A stretch of DNA of 64,000 nt from Aurifilum marmelostoma (taxonomy: Eukaryota; Ascomycota; Sordariomycetes; Diaporthales; Cryphonectriaceae): positions 2,542,001 to 2,606,000 of the forward strand of contig JAMXSV010000010.1 of assembly GCA_027559495.1 (NCBI GenBank). Direction: 5' to 3'. The position numbers and the translations under genes are program-made. Below are positions 45,755 through 58,380 of the stretch, piece by piece (the stretch's first letter is position 1; every line of letters begins with the position of its first letter). The notes beneath the pieces are model-generated. The model was not told where the DNA came from. It saw only the letters and a program-made list of their open reading frames with translations, and searched no databases.

Positions 45755-48117
45755 CTTAATCGAGAAGGATCTGGATTTTAATTAGTATAAGTAAATGAAA
45801 ACGCCAAGATTTGTTGACGTGGGTTTGACATGCAGGCAATCAGGTAGGTTGAGTAGCTGTGTCGACACTTTGCTTCGGTGTCAATACGTGTACAAGCAAG
45901 TGGCAAACATTATCGGACCCCGCACATTCGCTGCCTGGGTGTGCATTAATGTCCCGGTTCCCTGGCAGGCTGCCCCAGCTTCGGGATGCCGGATCAGTTT
46001 ACTGCGAAGGAGCTGATCCTAGAGCACGTTAATCGACGTTGGTGTAAGATAGAAGTGTAACGTTCTTACGAACCTCGCTAACGTCCTTTCGGAAGCATAA
46101 ATCGCAGCGTAACCACCATGGACAGGTGGGATGCCAAGGGCTGCCAACTCGCAGACCTCGTAGGATTACTTACTAAGATTTTATGACCACAGTCTCCGCA
46201 CGTGCTCAACTTCACGACGTTCATTCTCATGTCCACCATATATCAAATGATTATATGTTGTCTCCGAGTCATACGAAAAAGAAACATGGCTACATTTCGC
46301 CCTCTCTATTTCCTTCTTCCTTTCCTCCTCTACCCTATCTTCTACAATAGATGAGCCATTGTGGAGAAACCAACGAGGCTGTATACATACGTCAACGCTC
46401 TCCCAGTCTATCCTTATGATCTCAGTGAGTCGTATGTCTCTTGCGCTCGCTTGCCCTACCTGTGGGAAAGCCTCACGGTTTGGTGACCTAATTCACACCC
46501 ATGCCATAAAATTGCAGTCATGGCGTAAGTAGCACTTGAACGCAGAGGCGGGTATCTGAATTGCGATAAGGAGAGTAAGCTTGAAGTAGGCTTTGAATCG
46601 CGAATAGTGAGTATACTTTGACAATGCTATGATCTGGACGTCTACGGTAGACACAAGTGATAGACGCTGGAAGACCAGTTGAAATCCACAGGGAATAAAG
46701 AGGAAATTTGAGACTCGAGGTTAATATATAAGTATATGATGTAAGCTTGTTCCAAACAGACCTTTTTCGCTTCGAAGGCTCTTCCCCCCCTGGTACACAT
46801 ATGCTCGTGGGCTAATACGTGATACATCTCTCTACATAGAATTGCATCAAACAATGCGTGGAGAATGTAGATGGCCACATAAGATATATCGATGAGGGTC
46901 TTGTATCACAGCGGCAGCGGAGAAGAGGGCAGGCTAAGGTTGGCTTTTCCTTCAGGCCCTATGCGGCCTGCTACTCTAAGATAACATTTTTTGCTAGTGG
47001 AAAACTTGTTTTATTACTCTGGCAAACTTGGAATGACAGGAAACATATCAGAGGGAATTTTGGTGGTATATGCTAAGTTGCTAAGGCTGAAGCTTTCTCG
47101 GACGTTTACCATCATGCATTCCCGGACTATTCTTAGAAGGCTAATGAGCCAAACGACCATGACGTGCTTTGGGGGCTTGCACATCTTGCATCTCTAAGCT
47201 GGACCTCTGCTTTACTTAGTGCTGGGTCTTTATTCCCCATGAGCGAGGTCACAATGAGTGAACTCGTTGATCTGCCGATGTCACTTCAACGCCAGCTACG
47301 CAGAAGCTTTAACCTGAGAGGGAAGGCGACTTAGCATCAGTCCAGCTAAGTAGCATGCCGTCTGCTGTGACTTTGCCTTATCATGTCCCCCTACTTGACA
47401 TAGCGTCGAATTTTGAACACTTGGTGTTACTAGAGGGTAACGTGATATCTGTAACAATATACCACAGCGTCACACCTTCTTCCAGAGCATAGCATATCCA
47501 TTGGTCAAGGCATGAGATTGAAAGGATAGTCGGCTGCTGACGTGTATTATTGCTTACTTGCATTAATTTGGGTGGTGAAAAGTCAGGCTATCTGGCAAAA
47601 GTGCAACTTCGGTGTGGCAACGTCAAGGCACACCTGCGCAGATGATCACTGGTCCGGGACATCCAGCGCTTTTTTCCCTCTGCTCATTTCTCACCATCAA
47701 TCTGTGTAAAAATGTTCTCTGGCTTTTATGGGGTGAGTAGTATCGAAAATTGAGCATGAACAGGTTGTTCGGCTCATCTGATCATGGGATGCAAGTGAAC
47801 TGCCATGCGTCATGATCAAATCCACCAAGAGTCTGCGTTGACATGCATTGCTCAGTCGGCCTCAAGATGATCTAGCAATCACAGGTGCTCGTAGTCTCGG
47901 AGACGTTATCCCATCTAGGCAAACCGCCTTGCAGATGTGTTTCGAAGATGGGTAGTAATCGCTGACTGTAAGAACCGATTAGCTCGAAAGTCAGCAGCGC
48001 AAGGCTGGGAATGAACAGTCTGTAGACGCGGATTCGAACCCAACGTCTATATCTGCTAAGTTTCGCAGATATTCCATCAATGTTGTCTGAATCTTTGACC
48101 AGTACTTTGCCGCTGTC
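45755..48117. other. 2.4 kb intergenic
   Basis: Promoter of the monooxygenase at the left and of the kinase-HET gene at the right. AT-richer than the gene blocks. Scattered short ORFs are without features. A tRNA-like B-box word (GGATTCGAACCCA) at about 48032-48044 has no cloverleaf around it. Confidence 0.5.
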
Positions 48118-51100
48118 ATGCACGACGAAGTCATGAAAATGGCCACACGCAGCAACAAGCAGGACTTGCGCGATGCTGTCCTTGATGGGAGGATCTACTG
48201 TGAATTTGACACCATGAACTTTTTACCTGGAATTGTGATTGACCAGCTCATTGAACCTGAAGCTGTTTTCAATGAACTCATGTCTGTCCACCGGGATTCG
48301 CAATTCAGAGCTCGAACACGTTGCCGTGAACTCAGGGACTTCATCATGAATCCGAAAGACCCTGCAAGAAAGGTTTTCGCAGCTGCGATTCTTGCCAATA
48401 TAAAGGGCCAAGACCTAATTGATCTGATGATGTGCTTGAAGGGGAGGAACTTTACTGACAAGGACCTCCTCATATCAGCCGACCATAACTTCCTTGGTTC
48501 AAGAGACTACAAGCTATTGATCGAGCATCGATTCGCAGTATTCGCACCTGTCTTCAGCAAGGCCACGTCCGAGGAATCTTTCCATGTCAAACTACAACCA
48601 CACAGCGTCTTCCCTTTCGTTGAGTCCAAATGGCTCGGAAGAGGTGCATTCAGCACAGTCTGGAAAGTCCGAATCCATGAAGCACATCAAAAAGTGAGAT
48701 GCCCTACAACGCATATTCAATCATAGCTAATGTACGCTCAGCTTGACAAATACCTGGATTGGTTTGCAATCAAGTCTATCACAACCGATGACAGCTCAGA
48801 ATCTCAGCATGTCAAGTCTGCGTTCAAAAAAGAGGCACAAGCCCTGTACGAGACGAGTCAGCTTGGACACCTGCATATAGTCAAAGCGTTTGCCGCAATA
48901 ACCAAAGGACAGGGACGTTATTACTTCTTACTTGAATGTGCAACAAAAGGCAATCTCCTCGGCCTCTATGGAAAGGAGCCGCAACAGAGCCCTAGCTTCG
49001 TCCTCGGTATCGTGTCACAGCTCGCGGGAATAGCTGACGCCGTGTCCAAACTGCACAATTTCAGCGGTGGAGCATACCGTCACGGAGACCTGAAGCCGGC
49101 TAACATTCTTCGCTTTGAGCGGGACGATGACGAGATTGGGCTTTGGAAGATTGGCGACCTAGGGCTAGCGAAGCTTCACATGGACCCCACGCGGTTTCGA
49201 GGTCCAACGACAACAAGGCACAGCACGATACGGTATGAAGCACCGGAAGCAGCAACTGAACAAAAGAGAGGAAGATCTCGCCAATATGATATGTGGTCCC
49301 TGGGCTGCATCACCCTGGAGCTGATAGTCTGGCTGCTGTACGGCCGCGAAGGGCATGAGCGATTCAACTCCCAAATTGGACAGACTAGCGCCTACTATGA
49401 AAAAGTCGGCACGAATGTCGTTGTTAATCGAAGGGTGGAGGATTGGATGAACCATATCCTACACCAAGATCCGGATTGTGCTTGTTACAGTCTCGCTCTA
49501 CGCGACCTATTAGAATACGTCAAGGATCAATTGATCGTGGTCGATATCGATCGGACCTTAGAGACATCTGATGAGTTCACAGACGATGCTCACATCATCA
49601 TCACGCCGGCACCAGACGACAGCCAAGCACTTTCCCAGAAAAAATACCGGGGTACTGCGAAAGGCTTCCAGGCTAAGCTGGCTGATATGATCTACCGATA
49701 CCCAGATGGTCATCAATACTGGTACATAGCCAGGAGAAACCAAGATTACCTCTCTGGGCCAACTCAACAGAGTCACGGAGCTTCTCTTGAGGTTTCCCCG
49801 TCTTCCCTGTCGCCTGATGTAAGGCGGAGATAGTTGCTGGGGTCATCCTATTGGACGCGTTGCTAATCTGGACGTCCTCAGACCGTGCGTGCATTTCAAT
49901 CGCTGTTCAGTTTGAGCCCGGTAGCTGACATTGAGAACGCTAGCCATTCCTAGAAGATGTACGTCGTTAACCTCCATGGTCTTCCACGGCTCCCTACTGA
50001 TCAATATTGTAGTTTTATGTAAGACAGTACCACCATCATAGATCAACGGATATGCACCTGATACGATGAAACCACAGAAAGTAAGCCCGCGAGTCCGCCG
50101 ATTTCTTCATGAAGCATTGAGCTCAACGTTTCTGTCATTCTGGTTTCTCTTTTCCTTCTCTGCTTGATCATTAACATGCAAGCAATAGCACGTAAGTCGC
50201 CAAGACTGGCTGCATGGCAATATGTGCTTTGCTCGAGACTGAGCTGACCTACGATGTTACTCATTCCAAGCCGGTGAGAACCCAGTACAGCTTTTGGTAA
50301 ACCTGCCGCTAATTACTGTTGCTGCTTTGAAACTCAGACGGTATGTAATTCGATCACGAATAGTGGGTGCAAGGACTTCTTTGACAGATACCAGCTGGAC
50401 ATCGACGTCTGGAAACTTGATACGGACAATGCTTTCGCCGAAGAAACTCTTCGCAGGCTTTCCTTGGTCCAACCCAAGCCTTTAGCCCTCCAAAGACCCG
50501 CACAAGTATGTTACAAATGTAGCAGGATGACATTTTGGGAACCCGACTTCATAATTGAAGAAAGTGTGGTTGATTTGAAAGCCCAGTCCAAAGAATGCGA
50601 CTTCTGCCGACTTCGGCGAGATGTATGCCCGAAAGACATGCTCGAATGCAAGAAAGACAATGTCTCCATCGAATTTCACCTAGGGGGCAGCGTTCTCAAA
50701 TTAAAAGAATGTACGAAACCTGTGCTGTCACTTCTCAAAACAAGTGGTACGTCAAGACAGAAGAGGAAAAGACCACGTTCAGTATTCGTGCCTAATGGAC
50801 AGCTAGACCTGGAAGACAAGGCCATGCCTAACATCCAAATTGGTTTGCCCCGGCTTGCCGAACCCGGGGACAAGACACAAGTCGTGATCACCAGACAGTG
50901 GCTGGAGCATTGCGACAGAAATCACCCAGACTGCTACCCTGCCACCTCTTCGATCAGAGGTTCTTTCGTCCCGACCAGGCTCATCGATGTCGGAGAGCCA
51001 GGATCAAACTCAGTCAGGCTCGTCGAGACGCGACAGGGCGACCGGCTGACATACACTGCGTTGTCCCACCCATGGGGAGCACCGCCACACTTTTGCACGA

Positions 51101-52439
51101 GACCGGACAATATTGCCCAGCATAAAATCAAGATCGACGACCACGAGCTTCCAAATACATTTCACGATGCGGTGAAGGTAACAAGGTGGCTGCGCATCCG
51201 TTACATATGGATTGATTCGATTTGCATTATTCAGGGGCCGGATGGTGATTTCAAACAAGAAGCCCTGAAGATGGAAGGTGTCTTCAGTTCAGCTTATGTG
51301 GTCCTTGCGGCAAGTTCAAGTCGAGGACAGACTGATGGATTCCTCAAAAAGCGACGAAGTTGGGAATACATCACAATCCTACGCAAGGAAATTCCGGACA
51401 TCTACGTTTGTCGCTTCATCGACGACTTCACTAGAGACGTCATAGACAGCCCTTTGAACAAACGTGGGTGGGTGCTTCAGGAAAGGGCATTAGCTCGACG
51501 GACGATCTATTTCACAGATATTCAGACGTATTGGGAATGTGGGCACGGAGTACGATGTGAAACGTTCACGAAGATGCATAAGTGAGTATCATCTTTACGT
51601 TACCAGGTTCCTTGATCAGTCCATTCTGACCAGAGACTCAATTAACTAGTAAATTGTCATCGTTTATTGGCGGCCCAAACTTCCCGATAATCGCCATCAA
51701 TTCCTCGCGAGGAGGTCGAATTCGGCTGTTCCAGAATTTGTACAAACAGTACTCTCGTCTTGGTTTTACCAGAGACTACGACCGGCCTCTTGCAATTGCC
51801 GGGCTGGAGAGGAGGCTGATTCAGGGCTTTGATACACTCGGGGGATTTGGTATTCTCGACGACGGAAGAAGTCTTCTCCGGCGAAGTCTTTTGTGGTACC
51901 GAAGTAGCGAAGACCCATCCCTCGAGCCCATTGAGTTCCCGAGAAATTGGAAGTTGAGGGTTCCGAGTTGGTCGTGGATGGCCTATAAGGGAGCAATCGA
52001 GTATCTTGATCTTCCATTCCAGGCCGTGGACTGGCTGTTAGAAGAGATGGATCCGCCATGGTATACGTCCGAAAGCGCCTCGACATGGCATACGGCAGAC
52101 GAAGAAGTGATCCCAGAGCTGCGTGCGGTAGCAAGGACCTTTGTTTCTGGTCTTCTGGACGAGTCCGCGACGGAAGAGGCTCACATCATATATGATAGAC
52201 CTGGTTTGGAAACAAATTCCGATTTCAACCATCGGCCAGTCAAATGTGTGGTCATGGGCAGATCAGAGGACCACACAAATCTTGAGCGGGATAGGAGACA
52301 TTACGTCCTTTTTGTGAGAGAAAGCATGAATGAATGGCGCCGTCAAGGTCGTCCTGTCTGGGAGAGAGTAGGCGTTGGTTATATGCCGGGACGGTGGATT
52401 TCTTTGGATGACAACGACATGAAAATTGTAGTTCGTTAG
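48118..52439 (+). CDS. Protein kinase / HET-domain protein (probable single gene)
   Basis: Well-supported exons are 48118-48693, 48742-49818, 50338-51581 and 51650-52439. Linker exons are inferred: 49944-49958, 50042-50080 and 50205-50273. Together they give 1,269 aa in phase with GT/AG at every intron. N-terminal region about 1-165 is a fungal extension, then a kinase: LGRGAFSTVW (Gly174, Gly176), FAIK (Lys203), HGDLKPAN (Asp308; Gly replaces the usual Arg), GDLGLAK (Asp331; Leu replaces Phe), EAPEA and YDMWSLGCITLEL. After a linker with GCKDFFDRYQ and DNAFAEETL comes a CxxC pair (CYKC near 651, CDFC near 680), then the HET domain from about 830 (ALSHPWG, RYIWIDSICIIQG, YVVLAASSS). The linker and Cys motifs resemble known mould kinase-HET proteins. 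Candidate incompatibility or immune signalling protein. The alternative is two adjacent genes, the second starting near 50214. Confidence 0.72.
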
Positions 52440-52866
52440 GTCTGTTAGTGATTATTCTCTTGATTCCTTCTGTCTTGGAAATTCTAATCTGTCTCCTCTC
52501 CATAGTCAAAGTCTAGAGTCCTTAAAAACACATTTCCGGCATGCCCCCATATCTTGGGAGGATTGGCGACTCCTCTTAGGCACCCTGCAGTAAGGCCCGC
52601 TTTGAAAGCATAATTTCGAGTTCCTCATTGCATATCAGATTGATATGCAGACTGTTTGAGGCTTTCCATGGTGAAGTCTCTTGGACAAATCTCCCCAGGG
52701 TTGTTGAAGCAGGGGCGGGCTGTGCATGTTTCCAGTTGGTGTCGGATGAAAATTTGTCCGTCTTATCCGCTCGCTTTGCGCCTTTTGTGTTGTGTGACCC
52801 TCTTGAAATTTCACCGAGACTTGAGTTCTGAGTGCGTGACAACACTTGCATTCTAAAGACTCTAAA
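52440..52866. other. Short intergenic
   Basis: 427 bp between the kinase-HET stop and the ATG of the secreted protein. It contains the 3' UTR and promoter; no further feature is seen. Confidence 0.6.
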
Positions 52867-54268
52867 ATGACACGCGTCTACAAGTTCATGTTAGTGTGTC
52901 TGCTGGTACTCGACCTGACGGCAGCAGAACCAAACATGAGCAGCACATCCGACGCATTTACTGAGGACGAAACGGGAACTCAAGACGCATTTCTTATCTC
53001 ACTCCAAATTCTCGCCAATGACCTTTATGGTGTGCCTCGAAATCCAAAAGACTGGAGCTTCTATAACTACTCCTCTGAGGAACAGAAGGCCCGAGATTCG
53101 ATTGTGCGCTGTGGGAACACGACATATGATCCTATCACTTTCAAAGGTGGCTTCGATGATAAGCATGGTAATTACGAGACATATGCTCGCCAACTTTGCC
53201 ATTGAAAGCCTCAAGCTAAAATTTGGGATCCAGCGGTGGCTTACTATTTGAGTACGGAAGTTGCGTAAGGCATTGTCATTCCATTGTCCCTACAGTAGTT
53301 GATTTTTATTCAAGCTTACCAACATGATCAGTGTTTCTGTGGCACAAGCTCGAGATGGTACCCTTCTTGATGTTGCCAAGGTCGATGGCAGCCCAGAGTA
53401 TAGGGCTCTGATGGCGGGAATTCAGAATGATCTCAAGGGTAACAGGTACTGTAGCTCGGATTTGGTTCATGAAGGAAGAAAAATTCAAGAAGCAAAGACT
53501 GATGACCCGTGACCATCAAGGAGCGTCTACTACGCCAGTCCACCCTCCTCGTGGCCAGACTGGTTTCGCCCGTTGTACGCGACAGACCACGGCTATTATT
53601 TTAGGCGACTCATGCGTTATATACGAGGCGAAAACCGCCACCAGCCGCCGGCGATCAATGCTATGCGAGTCTTCAGGGAGATCCTCTCGTCTCTAACCTC
53701 GGCAACGGAAGAAGCACTGGGCGCAGCGATGGACCGGGCAGATGGCGGCCTCCATCAGCTCGCCTTCAGCAGAAACCAGGTCATCATGGCCGCACCATGG
53801 AAGCTCAATTTTCCCCTGTCACAGGCTATGACACTTGTCAAGACAGAACTCGGTCTTTCGCGGCCCTGGTATCCGCCGCTCATGCAAAGGCCAGACATGC
53901 TGTGGTACGATCATGCCAACGACGAGAAGGAGTATGGCGGCGAGGACGGCACCGAGTTCGCTTTCCAGCAGGCGCGTGAGATGGTCGAGATGAGAGAATA
54001 TTCTTTCAGCCAGCGGCTGCACAGCTTTGATAACTTGTGCGGGACGTGGATGATTCTTGAGGAGGAGAAGATCGAGAGGGAGATGAAGGCCAATGGGACG
54101 TGGATCGAACCACCCAGGAAAGACGTGCTCGAGCTGCCTGTGAAGGGGTTTTCTGAAGGATTCTGGACGTTCTTGAGGGCGACGCCTGAACTAAGTTCGG
54201 ACCTGGAGTACTGGAGATGGTACTTTGGCGACGATAAGGAGAGTATCGGAGAGGACTCGTCATTGTAA
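52867..54268 (+). CDS. Secreted protein of unknown function, 4 exons
   Basis: Exons are 52867-53167, 53216-53264, 53332-53445 and 53521-54268, giving 403 aa in phase. Introns are 48, 67 and 75 nt. The first intron must be removed because the unspliced frame meets a TGA at 53203. The N-terminus is a signal peptide (MTRVYKFMLVCLLVLDLTAA) and there are several N-glycosylation sequons (NMS, NYS, NTT, NGT). The middle region is aromatic-rich (SSWPDWFRPLYATDHGYYF). The C-terminal half has acidic and amphipathic helices and ends EYWRWYFGDDKES. No domain recognised. It lies 427 bp downstream of the kinase-HET gene on the same strand, which may or may not be meaningful. Exon model is good; function is open. 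Confidence 0.75.
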
Positions 54269-54686
54269 CAATGGACCAAATATTAGGCCCTACAGCAGGG
54301 CTGTACCGTGGGCGCTGGCTGCTGAGCTAAGTAGATCACTAGATCACTGGTGGGGTCATCGCCTGCAACTGGGCTTCTGCGGGGTCCCCCCTCGATCACT
54401 GTACAGGGGGCCCTACCATGATCTAGCGCTAGCTTGAGCCTCGCCTGAACCCTTGTTGAAGCTTGTCAGGAATGAATCATTTTCAGTCATCCTCCACCAC
54501 CTTTGACGCCATCAACATCGGGGAAAATTGTGTGTACTTTTCTATCCTCTCCGAATTCCTACAAATAGAAGGGATCAGGGCCGGTGTGGCACATCTGATT
54601 GACAGTCTCCATCGAAGTCGGTTATTCTCCGCCGTGGCGAGACAGCCCTTAGTCAACCTCAGTCAGGTCCTCCACCTCCTCGTCTG
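54269..54686. other. Short intergenic
   Basis: 418 bp holding the secreted protein's 3' region and the CHY gene leader. An ORF here (from 54463) has no features and is taken as leader sequence. Confidence 0.55.
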
Positions 54687-56874
54687 ATGAACATCGTCAC
54701 CTTTGAGCCTCAACCAATCAAAGTCCAGACAGACATCATGATCTCCACTACAGCCAACCGCCCAGAAGCTGCATCACATCAGGCAGCAGCACAAGCAGTG
54801 ACAGCACCACCGGTCTCCCGCGTCGTTGCCAAACCCGTCCCCAAGGCTCAACACGACGATCCTCGAACGTACCAGATCAATCAGCTGCGCAAGCGGTACT
54901 CACCCAAGGAGTCCACTGTGGACAATGGAGCCGCTACCTCTCTCGTATTCAAGCTCACACCGTCAGACCCAGACTTCCCCTTCGAGCTGGACCATCTCGA
55001 GTGTGACCTCAGGGTGCCCAAGAACTATCCCAAGGAAGGTTCACCCCCGAGATTGGCCGTCCTGAACAAGGACATTCCTCGAGGTTTCGCGATCAATGTC
55101 GAGAAGGGCTGGGGCCAGCTCGTGGAGGAGAGGAACGGGGCAACGCTCCTGGCCCTGACCAATGCCCTGGACAAGCATCTTGAGACCTTTCTCTCGGAGC
55201 AGAAGGCTGAGACGGTCAAGGTCACCATCTACAAGGACACCAGGCATATCAGTGCCGCTGCTGCCGATGTGTCCCAGTCGACTTCTCAACCGGAAGATCC
55301 CAGACCTGCTGCTACACCTGCCAGTGCTGTTCCTGCGGCGCCGCCTAGCAGACCCTTCATACCAGAAGAGACATATACGAAAGAGCAGATCGCAGCGGCC
55401 AAGGCGAGGCGGGCCCAGGAGACGAGGCAGATTGAGACACGCATGGGCCGGCTCTCTCACTACCATAAATCGAGTGACGGCATCGTCTACACGTTGTCGC
55501 TTGAGCCGAAGCGCCGCTCAGAACTCCCCGTTGGCCTGCGTGGCGTCAACTCGCTGCAGCTCATCGTGCCCATCCTGTATCCGCTGCAGCCCCTGCGTAT
55601 CTTGCTCAACGACGTCGAGTCCGAAGATGCCGAGCCCGTCGAGGAACTGTTTGCCGAGAGGGCCAGGGATAAGAAGGAGCTGACACTGATGAGCCACGTC
55701 AACCTGCTGACCCAGAGCATACACACTCTGGCCAAGCAGGCACAATCTCGCCAAAAGTCTGTACAGCCGGTCGCACAGGATGCAGAGGAGGCTACTGCCG
55801 CCGTCTCCACAGAAGATGCTGCTGCCAAGATATCAAAGGACGTCGAGACCAAGGGCAATGTGCAGGTCATCCCTCGGCCTCCTGAATGGTACACGGATGC
55901 CGAGGCCGACTACTCGGGTGAGGACTCGTACGAGTCCACAGATTCAGAAGACGAGGACGGAGGCGTAGCTGTGTCCCCCCTCCCCTGACAAGCAGCAGGA
56001 TCCAACCTCGGCATCAAGCCTACCGTCTCAGACACCCGAGCGAGGAACAGCCATGTCGTTCCCCTCTGTTGAGCTCCACGGAATCGAGCTGCTGCAGGTC
56101 TCGATACTGTCCATCAGCGTCAAGTGCGACCGCTGCAGGACCATCAACGAGATTGGCGGTCTCAGGCCCAACACGGCCAAGACGAATGAGTCCTGCCGCA
56201 AGTGTGCCACCCCCTTCTCGGTCACGTTCCGGCCCGAGCTCGTCCACGCCAACTCCACGCGAGCCGGCTTCATCGACGTCACGGCCTGTACCGTGTCGGA
56301 CATGCTCCCATCCACATTTGTTCCTACGTGCGGCAAGTGCTCGACACCCACAGCACAGGGCCTCGTCGCCGTGCGGGGAGACACCACGACCAATGTCTGC
56401 CGCGAATGCCACGCCCGCTTCACGTTCAAGATCCCCGAGGTCAAGTTCCTCGCGTACAGCCCCGGCAGCGGTGTCTTGCCGCCGACTTCTGGGCCCCGGC
56501 GCCGGCAGGAGAAGCTCGGCCTGCACGCAGGCGAGCCGCTGCCCGACAAGGGTGCCTGCAAGCACTACCGCAAGAGCTACCGCTGGTTCCGGTTCAGCTG
56601 CTGCAACAAGGTCTACGCGTGCGATCACTGCCACGAGGAGGCCGAGGACCATGTCAACGAGTGGGCGAACCGCATGATCTGCGGCTGGTGCTCGCGGGAG
56701 CAGAACTATGCCGTGTCCAACTGCACGTTCTGTGGGCGGAGCGTCGTGGGCAGGCGCGGGCGGGGCTTCTGGGAGGGCGGTAAGGGTACGAGAGACCGGA
56801 AGCTCATGTCGAGGAAGGACCCAAGGAAGTACAAGAGGGTCGGCGGCGCAGAGACGAACAAGAAGAGCGAATGA
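54687..56874 (+). CDS. RWD/UBC-like plus CHY zinc-finger protein, with frameshift
   Basis: Two open frames, 54687-55988 and, in the next frame, about 55981-56874, encode consecutive parts of one conserved mould protein of about 728 residues. The first part has an RWD/UBC-like region (QINQLRKRYSPKEST, FPFELDHLECDLRVPKNYP, ALTNALDKHLETFLSEQK), a Pro/Ala linker and a second similar region (LIVPILYPLQPLRILLN). The second part carries pairs of CxxC (CDRC, CRKC, CGKC, CREC) and then the CHY-type finger: ACKHYRKSYRWFRFSCC, YACDHCHEE, CGWCSREQ and CTFCG. CHY fingers bind zinc and occur in ubiquitin-ligase-related and mitochondrial import factors. The frames join if one C is removed from the run at 55975-55980. 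A 31-nt intron would also be in phase but is too short to be likely. Confidence 0.85.
55975..55985 (+). other. C6-T-C4 tract where the CHY gene changes frame
   Basis: Loss of one C in either run turns VAVSPLP-stop into an open frame (DKQQDPTSASS) that continues into the CHY half. Second case in this window of one extra base in a coding poly-C run. Confidence 0.75.
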
Positions 56875-58367
56875 TGCGTGAGGCCGCGCGGGAGGCTTTC
56901 ATATATTGACACTGAACTTAGGGGCAGAAATGGCATCTACTATGGAGCAGCAGATCTGATCGAGAACTACATATTCGGTAGCATGTATGAAGTCCATCAA
57001 TTTCTGAACAGACGGCGACTTCATATTCAAGTCAGGAATTATAGTAAGTAATTACTACGAGATATCGCAGCGACCACAGTTGCCATGACGCCGTCCCATT
57101 CCATTCATGTTTCAGGTGATGACAGTCCTCTCCATTTCAACTTCAAGGACTTTCTACTACACTTCTTGCATTGCCAAACCCGTAGGGCTGGTCTCTACGC
57201 CCGCAGGATTCTATGCAGATAGTGACAGAATGCTTGGGTCTGTTCCAAAGCACACAACAAACGATTCACGTTGCACTGTGCAGTGTGTGTTGTCCCCGTG
57301 GGTCTTACAGCTCAGCATGTGCGGTCTAGAACCGCCGCAATCGATGCACATGCACAGTCAGTAATTACCGTATGCTTGGGAGCTGTGGAGTGGTTGCAGG
57401 CGAGGGAAGGCAGCTCCTCGGAAGAGTCGCGCCTTGGGTATGGGTATGATAATACCAAGGAGACCCCCACGGTATACGGGTGGCTTGCATGAACATGTTC
57501 CTGGTGTGGTATCGCAACGCTGATCTTTCAAAAGTTCCTCCTCTCAGATGGTCTGTCGATTCCGACCAGTCAGCCCACGTTTGCAAGATAACATTCATCA
57601 TCAATGTCATTTCAATTACAAGCGCGTAATTTGTGGCTCGCATACTTACTTTTTCTCCGAGACACAGTACTTCCGAGGGGAATAACACACAATCAATTCA
57701 GATGTATTGGTGGGTAAAGACAGAGCTAAGCGGATGATGTTCGACATGGTCGCATCGGCTGTTCTCCTCACATGCACAATTCCCAATAATCTGCTTCGTG
57801 CCCGCTTCTGTCCAGAATGCATGCTTTCGTCCGTAAGTACAGCCAATCATGGGAAAGAAGCCACCTTTGGTACTTCGTCCCTCAAAAGTCTGCTTGCGAT
57901 GTGTCGCACCGCGGACTGGTTCTTCTCTTTCTTCTCTGAACTCTGAGTAGAGGAAACAGCACTGCTCTCCCCGACAGATCCGAGAGGATTCTGTCCCTCT
58001 TTTTTCTTTCTTCTTCTTTCTTTTATCGTTCAGGTGTGTCAAATCTGAGCAAAGCCGCAAGGGCACGAAACACTTCTCCCGTCTGTTCCGTGCAAAGTAC
58101 TTTATAACGGGGCACAAGTACTGATTACCTATCACATGTGAACGTCTTGTTCCCCGCCCTGTCGCCCCATTTCTGCAGATGCCCTGCAGCGTGACAAGAG
58201 ACTGCAGCGAATACAACAACAGCAGAAACCTTGCAGTAGCAGCGTCCAACCAAAGGCTGTCCATCCGGTCGGAATTTGACGAGTTGCGCACTCAACAACT
58301 CGCTTACAAACCCATAATATCGGACCCGAAAACCATAAACGACGATACACCCACCCCACGTAAGCCT

Positions 58368-58380
58368 CCCCCCCCCCCCC
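58368..58380. repeat. Poly-C tract (13)
   Basis: Uninterrupted C run, intergenic. Confidence 0.9.

Noticed and set aside
48030..48110. B-box-like GGATTCGAACCCA upstream of the kinase gene
   Set aside because: No matching acceptor stem or A box at the right distance.
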